DNA of 64,000 nucleotides, from the NCBI GenBank assembly GCA_007644065.1, contig VJWN01000021.1:386271-450270 (forward strand), written 5' to 3'. The DNA is from Margaritispora aquatica (lineage: Eukaryota > Ascomycota > Leotiomycetes > Helotiales > Discinellaceae). Position numbers and translations under genes: made by a program. The notes below the pieces were generated by a model. The model did not search any database, was not told where the DNA came from, and was given only the letters and a program-made list of their open reading frames with translations. Positions 20,771 through 32,583 of the stretch are shown here, piece by piece (position 1 is the stretch's first letter; every line of letters begins with the position of its first letter).

Positions 20771-21881
20771 ATGGAGGACTATAGAGAGTGAGTCCTTGGC
20801 GGATCTCAAGCATTCAGCATGACTGATGAACGCAGGATTTTGTATAAGAAAGCATCATCTAATCTGCCGTACTGGGAGAAGGGGCCAACTGATTTCTATG
20901 TTGCCATCCTGCCCCCCAAACACCATGTTCGTAACTGCGAATGGGAGGACTTTAAGTGGTTGAAGGTCAATGGGGTGTGTTTACCGTCGAATTGCTGAGA
21001 CGCAAGGACTGATGATACAAGAGGAACACCATAAACCAGCTGGAGAAATTCTATGATAGAAATTTTCATGTAAAGATTCAACTCCGTGATGGTCCGGACA
21101 TTACGTTGGGAGAGGCACAAGTGCGCACCTTGGATCATTTCATGAGTGACTTGATTGTGTTTTGGAGTGTTCTCGACAACAGCAGAGCAGCATTGCAGTC
21201 GTCTCCAACAAGGAGGCTTAATATGCCAACAAGAATGCAAGAGCCAACTACCAAAAGAAACAGATCAGATTCCGATTCCAGCTCTAATCTCGACCTAGAC
21301 ATAGAACCAGCTGCGAAGGTTTTGACATGAAGCTTTCCCTCTATAGACTTTACTAACATTTGCAGCGTCCAAATTTTGGTAATGCCTTTCTAAGCACCGC
21401 CGTTCTCGAAAAAGCGCTTACAAAATTGCAAATACAAAATACTGGGTTTCGATACAGAGTCCATGAGCGGAAGGGTACTCGATGTGTTCAATGTATTGAC
21501 TGTTCCCACTTCAATCAGCCTGCCCCGCCGACTAGCAGACTTGAATCAATAATTAGCCTTGTGGAACGACACATGGAGAGTAGCATACATCGCAACCGGC
21601 TGAATGCACGACTCAGTTTGAGTAACTCTGCTGGCAGTCAACAATCCTCGAAGCCGGCACCAAATTGGTTCACCAGTGATCGCCAAAAACGTCTCCTTAC
21701 CATACTCTCACAGCTATACCCTTTATCTAAGGTTAACATAGAGATGGTCGGACAATCTCCACATCTTAAATGTCTTCGATGTGATTCACGAATTCTTAAG
21801 CTCGAAGCATCGGTAGATCTAACCACAAATGCAATGGATAGCGTCAAGGCACATACCGCAGCATGCGTACCCAAAGATTGA
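20771..21881 (+). CDS. protein with two BED-like zinc-finger motifs, unknown function
   Basis: Four exons: 20771-20787, 20836-20974, 21040-21318 and 21366-21881, giving 316 aa. The introns are 48, 65 and 47 bp; the last carries a perfect TACTAAC branch site. The N-terminal half is a mixed Trp/Phe-containing domain with no known motif, followed by a Ser/Asp/Arg-rich stretch (KRNRSDSDSSSNLDLDIEP) ending in a basic PAAKRPNFG, possibly nuclear. Two Cys/His sets follow: C185-x2-C188 with H214-x5-H220, and C281-x2-C284 with H308-x3-C312. Both fit the Cx2C...Hx3-5[HC] plan of BED fingers, DNA-binding modules common in transposase-derived proteins. DNA binding is inference; no transposase catalytic core is present. 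It is intact although surrounded by decayed sequence. Confidence 0.68.
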
Positions 21882-22969
21882 GGAGCTGTGCTAGCTCCAA
21901 TCGTCGCATGTCATTGAGGCGCATTGACGAAGCAATCCGTGACGGACAGCATACTCGAATGCGCATCGTTTTCATTTAATATCGGCGCTAGCACAAAGCT
22001 TCAAAGAATACTCCTGATTATTCCTTCCATGTGCATTATACATTCATTTGCCTGCTTGTAGGTTGCACATATGAGGCATGATTCGGTACTTGTGTTTAAA
22101 AATTTAACCACAAACTGCAATCCCTTCTAATCCTTGGTACTCTCCTGTGTAGGCTTCAGTATCATCAGGAGCTGCGAACTACGCATCATTTGCGAATCCT
22201 CGGGAATTTAGTTTGCAGGCACAAAGGCATTGGATATTCGGAGTTTGTCCCCTTGAGCACTGGATAGGCTTTCGAATACTATGCCAAAGCTTCAGCTTAG
22301 GTTGCTTTTTGAGCTTGAGTGTCGAGGAACAAACTGGATTATGCGACTCGTGTGTCCTTAATCTGGGCGCAAGTTGAGGTGTCCGTCCAGTCGCAATGCT
22401 TTTGTTCAACAAACAAAGCTTATACTTTCACGCCTGCTAGAGAACTCTTGAATGGACCTCAAGATACATGATGGAAATGCATGTGAGGTGCATGCCTGTC
22501 AAACTTTCAATATCACGAGAACCACAGTTTGATTGCTCAGCAATCAGTCTCACTACACTACAATTAAGGACAAAGATGCCCACGCTAATGAAACGGTCTC
22601 CTAACTTCCACTCCATGTATAATATGCAACTCTAGACTAGTACTTCTCTCTCTATTTGCAACCTTTTATGAGCTACGGTTCAATGATGACGATATTGGAG
22701 CGAATTCCACCGCATATCTTGATATAATAGTTAGAAATGTCAAAATCCCAAGGCTTGTCCGTCTCATCGCTTGGTGGAGTAGGAGGATGGCATTGGCTAT
22801 CCTATAATAAGTAATTCATTTCTGAGCATATGTATATTGAACTCTCATACTACCATGAGTTCAGCTTGGACATCATTGATTGCGGAATCAATTTCGAATT
22901 AGAGGATGACCAAGGTATGAGCATTGTGTTGGTGCTTGTTGATTGCATAAACTCTGATAAACTCATCAG
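21882..22969. other. spacer, no supported gene
   Basis: About 1.1 kb with no recognisable gene on either strand. A short start-like segment at about 22857 (MSSAWTSLIAES) runs into a stop and its phase does not match the next exon, so I leave it out. Confidence 0.4.
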
Positions 22970-24180
22970 AGACTTGGACCATATCTGACATCGATCTTGC
23001 CTATGATGAAGCTGGCATTATGAAGCTTGTTTCTGAGTGTGAAACATGGCTTGAAGGGTGTATTATGCGAGCTTTTGTGCCATATCAAAGGTCATCAAAA
23101 TACATTCAGGCCTTCACCTGCTTCAGTCAACTCCCTCTGGAACTACGCTTGAACATCTATGAATATCACCTCCCAGAACCTCGTCTCGTTTACCACAACA
23201 TGTCAATTGGATTTGCAGATGCAGGGGAGGTAGAGATAGTCAATAGCCTTACATTATTGGACAAGCCTGCAAGCAGTATGTATGAGGAGGCCTTGACATT
23301 GAGACTGATCTGCCAAGAATCGAATCGATTCTTTGTCGATACATATAAACTAATAACACTCACGAGCACGAGTAACGGTGGAATCACCTTTGATTCTTTC
23401 ATTGGCTTCACTGATGGAGAAATCGACTCTCCACCCTCGAGTCAAGTTCTCACAGTACAGCAGCCATAGCTTCTCATAGATGCAAAACGAGATACCGTCA
23501 TGTTTGAGACATATACGATTGGTCAGCTAAGAGGGTATGGAGTGGTAATGGATATTTCGCAATTACGACATGTCGGGATCGCCTGCTCATTGACAATGGA
23601 GCCTAGAGAACTCCAGTAATGCCGAGATTTCTTTAGAAATTGCCGGAATTTGAGCAGCTGCTCTCTTATCTTGGGATTACCGGCAGTACTGGCCATAGAT
23701 TGGCTTCCTCATCCCGCTTTCTGTCTCGTTCCCATCGACTTTAGTCTCCTTTATCTCCATGTTCTTAAGCTTTGCAACTCGCCGCAAGCTGCTTACCTGC
23801 ACAGCCATAGTGAATGGTTTCAGGATTCCACGAGATATCAAAACATCGCCCAAACCCTCACGCTAGCTCTCCAGGATATCTTTCCGAGCCCACTCATGGC
23901 GGATGTACGTCAAATCAAGGTCCAACTTGCCATGATTGGCAGGTTATGTGATCTGAAGACCCTCCAATCACCAATCATGCATCTGCTTCCTAAAACACCT
24001 ATTTACTACCACGATACATTCACGACCCAGAATCCAGCGCAACTTTCAAATCCCAAGATCAGGATAGAAATCTCAGAACTTGGCTGTTTCACTTACGCAA
24101 ATGCTGATGATGAATTGATTCCACTCGATGAGGACAAATATACCGGGATCTCGGAGATGACGGAGGATTGGCAGATTTGA
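22970..24180 (+). pseudogene. 2EXR-domain protein gene with two in-frame stops
   Basis: One reading frame can be followed from an apparent acceptor near 22970 (preceding ETWTISDIDLAYDEAG) to the stop at 24180, but it is broken by TAG at 23467-23469 and by TAA near 23618. Residues coded at about 23112-23170 (FSQLPLELRLNIYEYHLPEP) are the hallmark of the fungal 2EXR domain, followed by RLVYHN and later LRLICQESNRFF, also typical. The C-terminal part continues in the same frame with good coding character, so the stops look recent. No short intron with proper borders removes either stop. 2EXR proteins are abundant, fast-evolving fungal proteins of unknown function. Sequencing error is the main alternative. 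Confidence 0.72.
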
Positions 24181-24916
24181 TGGAGCTGTGGCAGACTCAC
24201 GAAGGCTATAGCAGCTGGCATGAATTGTGAGGGATTGGTCCTGGGGCATGGGGCAGATGGTAGAGCACGATATCCTCAAACATACAACTCAGCATCGTTG
24301 GTTTACTAACTCCATCAATTGGGAGAAGACTTAATACAAACCCACGCTACGAAAGATAGACCGCCCTTTTAGAGCTTTATAGCATATTCATTCGCCTGAC
24401 TCTGTCTCTTTAGACGTGCGAGTTCCAATTTTGTCTCAAACCCTACATTGGTTCGCCAATTCCCTCATCGCAAAGCTGAACGCGGGGGCGGATGGTGGGG
24501 GTTCTAATTGTGTAATTTGTGGCGCATGTGGGATTTTTACCCGCCAGGGGAAATGTCAAGTGACACTGGAAATGACCGTTAGATCACGATCATCTGAAAA
24601 TGTTTCACGGTGAGCACTTTTCAACTATTTCTCACCGGGTTCTTGGTCATGAGCTGGCATCTTGTAGTCTCGAGCCAGCGACCTGACAAATTAGCACATT
24701 GAAGACTGTGCTTGGAGATGAGTAATTTCTGGCATTTCTGTGTTTTGGGACTTGTTTAAATTCCATTTGTCCTTCTCCAACTTCTATCTCCATTTCATAT
24801 ACATTTCACTTGCAAGGCAGACCATTGAAGTCCAATTCCTCGTGCCGTGATTCAGCTCAATTCAAAATCTCCATTATCCCTCAAATAACCAGAAACCTTT
24901 CACAACAACCATCAAA
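24181..24916. other. spacer and promoter of zinc-ribbon gene
   Basis: No gene recognised. The 3' part (about 24760-24916) is pyrimidine-rich with CAACAACCATCAAAATG directly before the next start, which looks like a normal fungal leader. Confidence 0.45.
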
Positions 24917-25312
24917 ATGCCAGCTCTACTCTCCCAATCAGCAACCTCGCCACACCAGCTTGCGTTCAACATTCAGAGGAAGATGTCCTACCACTCCTCC
25001 GACACATTGATTCGATCACCCTCACGAACTCAGCTGCCAATCCCAAATGAACCACAGGTCACAGTCAAAGAAACACAGTCGGAAGTTCCAGCTACTTCAG
25101 CACTGAAGATTTCAATAAACATGTCGCCATTCCCAGCTCATCCTCTTCCTATCCTCACCTGTCACCAATGCAAGACTCAGTCTGTGCAAGACAAGAACAA
25201 GAACCGCTGGGTGCGCAGCTGTGGGAAGTGTGGACATACGGCGGACTTCTCGGCTGGAGGCTGGTGTGGTTGCAAGTTTGAGGTTGTGGAGGCAGATGGA
25301 TGGACGCAGTAA
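24917..25312 (+). CDS. small zinc-ribbon-like protein, 131 aa
   Basis: The ATG at 24917 sits in a good context (CATCAAAATG). Residues 1-75 are Ser/Pro/Thr-rich and probably disordered. The C-terminal 50 residues form a compact Cys cluster: C82-x2-C85, C102-x2-C105, H107, C117-x-C119, with tryptophans and glycines between. This spacing suits a zinc ribbon or a two-knuckle treble-clef fold. Small fungal proteins with such a tail are common and uncharacterised; binding to RNA, DNA or protein cannot be told apart here. The frame is intact and uses no intron. Confidence 0.7.
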   Translation: MPALLSQSATSPHQLAFNIQRKMSYHSSDTLIRSPSRTQLPIPNEPQVTVKETQSEVPATSALKISINMSPFPAHPLPILTCHQCKTQSVQDKNKNRWVRSCGKCGHTADFSAGGWCGCKFEVVEADGWTQ

Positions 25313-27059
25313 ATTTCCATTGAGAAGGTGCCGGTTGATGATTATGTGTCAATGATTTGTATAAATATGCTTTTTTGGTGGAATTGGGAGTTTGGTTGTT
25401 CTTCTGGGTTGTCATTGCGGGAGCTTAGGATTCGGTCTCGGAAAATTAGTGGAGGAGTTCGACGCGTTTACAACAATGAGTTGCTTCCCCAGCTGAAAAT
25501 TAGATTGAAATGCGAGATGAAGAGCGTGTGATACATCTTTAAGCAAGAATCCATTAGTATTAGGTCTTTTGCAAGTAATAAACCAGATATCGAAAGACTT
25601 ACAACGCCTTTGATTGCATGCAGTGTCTGCGGCTTGTGTTTAATGAGCATTGCATTTCCTCGCTTTGGCCATATAGAGAGCGGGAATATGTAAGTTTGGC
25701 CGTTATAATGGTGAAGGATGAATCAAGTGAATTGTACATATTAGTTTAGTGGTGTTCCATACAAGTCACCTCAAAATGCACTTTTGTGTTCTTGGAAAGG
25801 TTCAAGTGGCCTAATCCCACAGCTGTTCAACGCTTGCCTCAAACAGATCTTCTCCTCAACCACACAGTTCCTTCCCTTGCAGCAATCTCATCCAGTTCAA
25901 TGTTCACAAAAGGGAGAAGCATATCTACCTACCTACGATATAAATGTGGACAGCTACAAGTCGTCGTCATCTGGCGAGCTGAGTCCTGGAAAATCACTAA
26001 AGACAACGGACAGGCTTTTCCTAGCCCTCCATCTGTCGCAACATACATGAAAACGGCGGACGAAGTGCTGTGAGAGTAACTGCTGGGTTAAACAGTACGT
26101 GGGGGACAAGATAAGTCTAGTGTCACTGCAAGAGCATAGTTTCTCTAACTAAAGGGGAAACCCCATATATCAAAAAGTCTTACCTAAATATAGTCAGTCT
26201 CTATGATAATATTCTAAGTTATCTATCTGATGAACGAGGAATGGAAATCGGGTTCTGTAGGGTGGAAATGAAGGAAATATTACAATTGTGCTAGTATACA
26301 TCAGGCTGATCATCCAAGGTCGCTGAAGGTCCCATCGTCGGGATTATACAAATATCAAAGATTAGAGGAAACTGCAAGTTGGCCCTTCGAGACATTTTTT
26401 GGTATGGCTAATATTGCTACTTCCCCATCCGATACGTTGTCACAGGACTGAACAATGCTAATAATGGAACAGGAGAGAGTTTAACGGGGGAGATAGGGAA
26501 AATTAAAGTCAAAAGCAGAAAAGGCGTAAAGTATAAAGGAAAAAGTAGCAGAATATCTAGATGAAAGAAGGAAACAGAAACGGGGTCGATAAGTTAAGCG
26601 AGCTGGGCTAAGCGAGCCATAAAGGTTGTTACAGCAGATTTTGACAACGCTTGACAACACTTTCAACTATATAGAAAACCCAAGCGACCTCGAGTATCCA
26701 AGAAGCCTAGATGACACATCATTCACCAGATCTATCTTAATGCTGTTATGCCTTCAAGTTCTCACAAACAAGAGCTCTCCTGAACCGTTTGCGTTCAACA
26801 CAATTACTTTTCTCCGTAACCTACCCATCATCCGCTAATCTACCTATTGCCACTCATCTAGCACAAGTCCCCCAGGTACGCCCGCCAAACAAGATCTCTC
26901 AACAGCCAATATATATATAAATTCCTACTATTGGCCAAAACTTTCCCCTTCTAATTTCGTCGTCACCTCGTGCGACTCTCATTAAGTGAGAGAGTCAAAC
27001 AAATATCTATACTCCAAAAAGCGTAATGTGGACCGCCTGTTCCTTTTTCATTCTTCACC
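25313..27059. other. long spacer, no supported gene
   Basis: About 1.75 kb of AT-rich sequence. Two overlapping plus-strand frames near 25784-26073 code 88-95 codons but lack domain or starts with support. Nothing recognisable on the minus strand. Confidence 0.45.
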
Positions 27060-28712
27060 ATGACTCAAGTAGAAGAAACATAACTCCTGGTGGGTCATGA
27101 TTGTGATGATCATTTGTCCATCTCGGATGAATCAATGTCATCTTTTGAGCACAGAGCACCCGGTGCTATGGGCGTCGATCAGAGGTATTCTGGCCCATCT
27201 ATTCTTCAGAATTTTCAAGATGTTGGCCGACCTGGTCGTGAGCTCTATCAACACTCCGATGGTCAGAATGGTGGTGCTAGTGGCATTCACGGTGGGGTGT
27301 TACCATATGACTTCACCGGTGGAGTGGATCCCTGTGACTGTGACGAATGCCGTTATGTTCAGTGTACGCGTAATCATTCTCGATCACGTTCACCCAGACC
27401 ATCAAACCGTTCTCCTACTTATCAGTCTGTTTACAGAGAAGATGGAGGGTATGCTAGTCGTAGCGAGCAATCTCAGCGTTCTGTCTCTTAAACTCGTGAT
27501 GACGAAGAAAGAGACTATGATAATCGTCGTGCTCAACCAAACCGTTCGCCTTATCAAAATCGCTCCCGAGCTAAGAGGAACTCTTACTTCCCTCAATATC
27601 GTCCTGAATACTCCCGATCCGCAGATGAGGATCGGGAATTTCATGAACTAAGACGCACTTCGTCCGTGTACGAGGCTCGCGATCGTTCTGGTGAGAGGAG
27701 CTATTTAGCCTACGAGTATGCCGAAGGCCAAAATTGCCAGCACAAGGAACAGGAAGAACATAATGCTCGTGATTATGCCGAGGAAAGAGAGCTGTCTAGT
27801 GAGTACACAGATGCAGAGGCCAGTGAGCATTCCGGTGAAAGAAGGGAGTCCAACCAGGTCGATAGAGATATCCGTGATCACCACTCCGAGCGAAGCTCTT
27901 CTCGCCCATACGATGTCGATGACATTGATTATCAAAGCCTCCCTCGGGACGATCGCTTCAAGCATGTCCCTGACGGCTCGTACTGCTCTAAGAAATATCT
28001 TGCTCCAGAATTTGAAAACGGAAATCCTTGGCCTGACGTTGAATTGCATACAGGAGTGTATGACGAGAAAGGAATCGACCAATTTGGTTTTAAGTGCGAT
28101 GATCTTATCCATGTCATGACTGATGACCACGGATTTGTTGCTTTCGAGCCCGTTCAGTATGACGAGGAGAGTTATGACAAGCAAGGCTATAGCCGCTATG
28201 GTTACAATGATGAAGGATATGACCGCGCTGGCTTTGGCGAGGATGGGTTTTATCATGAGGGTTCACCAGGCACGATTGGGTTGAGTATATTGCCCAGAAC
28301 TACGCGAACTATGGACATCGTTCTGAGCGTAGCGGTGGACGTTTATCTGATGTAGGACGGAGGGACAGAGTTGGCGGCGATGGATGCCAGGTGGTGGAAG
28401 TCAAGAATCCAGAGGTCGCCGTCAATCTTCCCACAACGACCTATCAAGCTTTAGCTCTTCTCCTAACGGCAGCTATGACTTTGACATCAATACCAACTCC
28501 AACAGTGAAGGAAGCGAGGGTATTGCTTCCACGCCACCCTATTGCATCCGAGAAAGTCCAGAGTGGGTAATAGGTCCTCTTCCCTCCCTTTCCCAACACT
28601 ATAACTAACACGCAACAGGAAAACCCATGCCATCAAGGTGCTGCAAAGCAAGCAGAAGGAATTGAGGAAGCACGCCCAGGCGAAGAAAGATCGAGGAGCG
28701 GTCGTCTCGTGA
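27060..28712 (+). pseudogene. RS-rich / acidic Tyr-Gly-repeat protein gene, broken
   Basis: From the ATG at 27060 one frame can be read to 28260 with only two interruptions: TAA at 27081-27083 and TAA at 27489-27491. Both would arise from CAA (Gln) by one C-to-T change. The protein is Arg/Ser-rich early (RNHSRSRSPRPSNRSPTYQS), then Arg/Glu/Tyr-rich, then has a globular-looking part (SYCSKKYLAPEFENGNPWPD) and a run of short Tyr/Asp/Gly repeats (YDKQGYSRYGYNDEGYDRAG). After about 28260 coding character continues in a second frame (FTRHDWVEYIAQNYANYG), and after about 28384 in a third (RGRRQSSHNDLSSFSSSP), so two indels are likely, unless undetected introns explain them. I do not recognise the family. 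The RS stretch suggests a nuclear or RNA-related role, but that is weak inference. Confidence 0.62.
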
Positions 28713-29446
28713 TGCTGCTGCTGCCAGACGGGAGAGTAGTGGTGCTGGTGTTGCTCATGGAACTGAGGGTCGGGTTTAGGCTGGTGCTTGGTTTCGTTCG
28801 TCGGTGTTGGTGTTGGTGTTTTCCTTCGTTCGTGTTGGGGGAGGCGGGCGGTAGGTACTACGATAGCGAGCATTTTCATGAGAGGACTCGATAGCGGCGA
28901 CCAGATTTGTCTCATGGTGTTCTCCTAGTCTTGGCTGCTAGCTAGCAGCTACCTCATAGTTACGTGGGATATAGTCTTCCTGTCAAGCAAACTTCACGGC
29001 ATTTGGCCACACAAGCTCATAGCCTGTACATAGGTAGTTTGCATTGAGCGAAAGTTGAGCAAAGAATCGATTTTGATTGAACATTCACTGTGCCCCCGAG
29101 GAGACAAACACAGGCTGATTTTGCCGCTGGGCATCCTCGATCCTGTCGTATGATGAAATTTTACATCTTGATAACATAAGTATTTCTACTTCGAAGACTT
29201 GCAAGCACGCTGGTGGCAGATATGATGCCTCTTGCCTGCTCCTAATGCTTGAAAATTTTGGTCTTGCCTGACACTTGAACTCGTTGATTTCTAAGCCAAA
29301 TACACACACAAGCGAATCTGGAACCATTGCTTCGTCACACTGAGGAAAGAAAGTGCTCTTGTAAATGAGAAGGTTTATCATTAAATACGCCAGAATGAAA
29401 GTTACCCCCAGCAATTAAGCAATTGATTACGACCTACCTACAGCCC
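28713..29446. other. spacer, no supported gene
   Basis: Contains the 3' side of the broken RS gene and of the minus-strand gene that follows. GTGTTGG/GTGCTGG words repeat at 28735-28840. A minus-strand frame at 29085-29414 has a hydrophobic start but no other support. Confidence 0.4.
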
Positions 29447-30730
29447 TCAGCAATCGCCACCCCAACCTCGAGCCTCACTGAATTGACCAGCAACTCTGAG
29501 ACCTTGTCCAAGCAACCCCAGCGCTCCATCAGCAAACGCATTGCCGGTCCTCGGTATCTCTGGCTCTCGACCTTGCAGTTCTCCCCTCCTATCTGCCTGC
29601 TCCGTCGCAATTCTATACGTCTCATCGAGAGCACCATCCTTACACTGCATCCTAGCGAGCGCCGCCCTCTTAATAGCACTCTGCCACATATGGAACCATT
29701 CTACTTCACTCATAACCGTCGGGCGTCTATCTGGATCGTTCGAGTCCTGGACATCTGCATAGGGAAAGATTACTTTTACGACGGAATATCTGGCTGTAAG
29801 GAAGAAGAGGAGGGGCCATGCGAAGATCCATAGAAATGTGCAGTAGAACACCCATCGGATCCATACTGTGATGCGCCATTGATTTATCATTCCTGGAGAG
29901 TATACGATGAGGGAGTTATACTGAGTGGGAAAGTCAATCGAAACATGTCCTCTGTAATTCGTTTCTGCGATAGCTGAGCGAAGGAGTTGCTCCAGTTTCT
30001 TCTGATCGTGGTTTATGATTCTTCTTTTCAAGATAAAGCTCTTCACCCTCGAGGAGTCCTGGACGTATCTGTCACACCACAGCTTGAGCTCATCCATCCT
30101 TCCTGATTCCTCGTCCAGTCCATCGCTGACTGTGGGAGTTAGACTTGGTATCCTGGTTCCCCTGTATCCACGTTTGTTATCTGGTAGAAGCTCGACCTCT
30201 CCAGTTCCAAGGTTGCCCAATAAATGTGTCATATTCACACGCACGTTAAAGTCCACCACGTTGTCCTTCGTCTCCTTGTTGCCATTCCTGCGAGTCTCTG
30301 TATGGGAACCACCGATCTGGACGAATAACGAGGGGGGATATCGTGCTTGGGATTTGATCATCTGGTAGAGCGCATTACTGTCGGCGGAGTAGAGGTTGAA
30401 TCGGGTTCGAATTTCTGACAAGAAGAAGTCATTTGTTGACCATGTAAGCTCGGGGGGAACTCTGTATGCATCAGTAAGCTGTACCTCTAGAATAAGACTC
30501 CATACGAACCTGGATATTTGTTCGACCGTGGCGACTTGAGGTGCAGAAGTTGACGGTAGTCCTGAATGGACTGGTGTATCCTCATACGATGGCAGTTCCT
30601 CGTCCAGAAAATCTACATCGCCCAGCAATACAGCAGATGACATTGAGGCTGTCTCTGCATAGTCGGGGTCGTCTCTGTAAACGCCTGGAGACGGCTGCGC
30701 ATTTCCTTTGCTATAGCCCATCTTGCCCAT
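29447..30730 (-). CDS. conserved-looking membrane-associated protein of unknown function
   Basis: The frame is open for 427 codons from the ATG at 30730, but a 48-bp segment (30509-30462) has intron borders and a branch-like CTTACTGA. Removing it joins EQIS to RVPPELTWSTNDFF and leaves 411 aa, which reads better. The N-terminal 70 residues are disordered with an acidic LPSYED motif. A folded region follows (DFFLSEIRTRFNLYSADSNA, then FVQIGGSHTETRRNGN). One strong hydrophobic segment, VFYCTFLWIFAWPLLFFL, lies about two thirds along, preceded by a basic tryptophan-rich stretch. The last 60 residues are Gly/Ala/Arg-rich. I have seen this general type in many ascomycetes but know no function. The intron is in frame, so both forms are possible. 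Confidence 0.72.
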   Translation of the reverse strand: MGKMGYSKGNAQPSPGVYRDDPDYAETASMSSAVLLGDVDFLDEELPSYEDTPVHSGLPSTSAPQVATVEQISRFVWSLILEVQLTDAYRVPPELTWSTNDFFLSEIRTRFNLYSADSNALYQMIKSQARYPPSLFVQIGGSHTETRRNGNKETKDNVVDFNVRVNMTHLLGNLGTGEVELLPDNKRGYRGTRIPSLTPTVSDGLDEESGRMDELKLWCDRYVQDSSRVKSFILKRRIINHDQKKLEQLLRSAIAETNYRGHVSIDFPTQYNSLIVYSPGMINQWRITVWIRWVFYCTFLWIFAWPLLFFLTARYSVVKVIFPYADVQDSNDPDRRPTVMSEVEWFHMWQSAIKRAALARMQCKDGALDETYRIATEQADRRGELQGREPEIPRTGNAFADGALGLLGQGLRVAGQFSEARGWGGDC

Positions 30731-32583
30731 CTTGTTACTTTTTGATCCTCACCGATGGTAGGAAAATCTGTCTTTGAAGGTTACGAGTAAAAGATTCGAA
30801 TAGGAATTGATGGAAAAGAGATGTTTGAAGCTGGCGACGAGAACAATGGCCCCACCACTTATTCTTAACGGGTTGATCGACAGCCGTTGCTGACACCAGG
30901 AATCAGGCACAGCAATGGAAGTACTGTACGTACTGTAAGATCTACATGCCTTACATTCTTAGTCAGCCTACCTTCCCTACTTACACCCAAGGTCACAGTT
31001 TGCTTCTCTCATCAATAAAGTATCAATCCAGTCAGTGTCCTTTGGTCCTCTTGTGTTATATCAATGGCGTTTGAGCCTCGGGATCTCTGGACATGCATTT
31101 GACGGTGGTCAATGTTGTGTTTTTGTAAGATCTTACCTAAGGAATGAGACCCCGAGTGGGGCATGGCACTTCTTTTGAGCTTAGTTTGGCTCCGTCGATT
31201 TTAACTCCATCAGTTCGTACCAAACCACATCATACCACATCATATCACTTCCAATTCACTTCATCATCTCAGATGTCTTTCAGGCCGTTTCCTATGCCTT
31301 CTCGATTACCTAGAGATACTCAATGGTTTCCGAATGGATGCATCAATGCTTAGAAATTTGTGGTATCTTTCATCCTTATCAAGCACACCCAATGTACCAC
31401 CCTAAAGTTGATTTCCTTCGTCATGTGATCGGTTTAGCAATCCATTCACCCCCAGTCAAGCAGATATCCTGTGAGATGCTTCGGGACTCTTCAAAAGCCT
31501 ATTTATTAAAAGATACCGGGGAGTTAAACTCATACTCATGAATTCAAGAGAGCGTTGTAACGCTTGGCAACCCAAAGGGAAATCATATGCCAACAGGAGG
31601 GTCATAAAAGCCACTGCCAGTTTGGACCTTCCTTCGATTTCGACTCATATATAAGGTAGATATCAATCTTACAATTGATGCGTATAAAGATAATTTCGGT
31701 CGGAAGTCAGCACTCAAGCAGCCTATTAACATCATCGTTATAGCTGCAGATATTGGGAGCCTATGGTTGTGATTGGTCTCGAGAAATCCGGGCATAGGGT
31801 CTTACTCTTGGAGCAGTTAAAGCAATTGACGGCAGTTGGCGCAGCCCGTCAAAGCGAGTTGCGACTTCAGAGGTATTTATCCATGAGGTGGTTGTTGTTT
31901 AGAACTCTAGTCGCTTTTGGATACTGCCTAGCTTTTTGGAGACCTTACTGATAATCAACAGTGGCACGTACTGCAAGTCGAACTATAGGACGCTTTGAAA
32001 CCTACACATTATCTATCTCAACGGCAAGCTTGGCAAACTATAGCATACCCTTTGTTCTTCCTAGATCATCGACGTCTGCCTATTCGCCTCACTCGGGATA
32101 GGTGTCAGCGGTGCCTGCCCATGATTCTAGACAGGCTAATTTTGAGACATCCCTCTGCTTTCCTAGGTAGAACAGCGAGGATTTAACCTTACCTCTCAAG
32201 TCCTTTCGATTGAGATCAACTACCACATACCTGCACATAGGATATACCTTTCATTGATCTGACGAGATTTTCTATCAGGTTTTTGGAAGAAGTTGTCAAG
32301 CATGAATGACGTCCCTCGAGTATGAGTTCACTTTTAATTGCAATGATTGGCAACGATCTAACGTGACATCTACTTCAAAGCAAGGTAAAGAAATGAGTTG
32401 TATTTTGTTCAGCTAATATCAAGTCTAGCTATGTACAAAGAGGTCAATTCCTTGGTATCAAGCAACTCAAATCCGACCATATCAGGAATTGGCCTAGAAT
32501 CAGTGAATTACCCTCTCCAACTTGTTTTTTCTACTCAAGGCATCGCGAATCTACATGTGGAATCATCCATGTATCCTTTCTTC
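30731..32583. other. long spacer, no supported gene
   Basis: About 1.85 kb. It begins with the promoter of the 29.4-30.7 kb gene. The remaining frames (60-72 codons) show no domain and I see no transposon signature. Confidence 0.45.
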
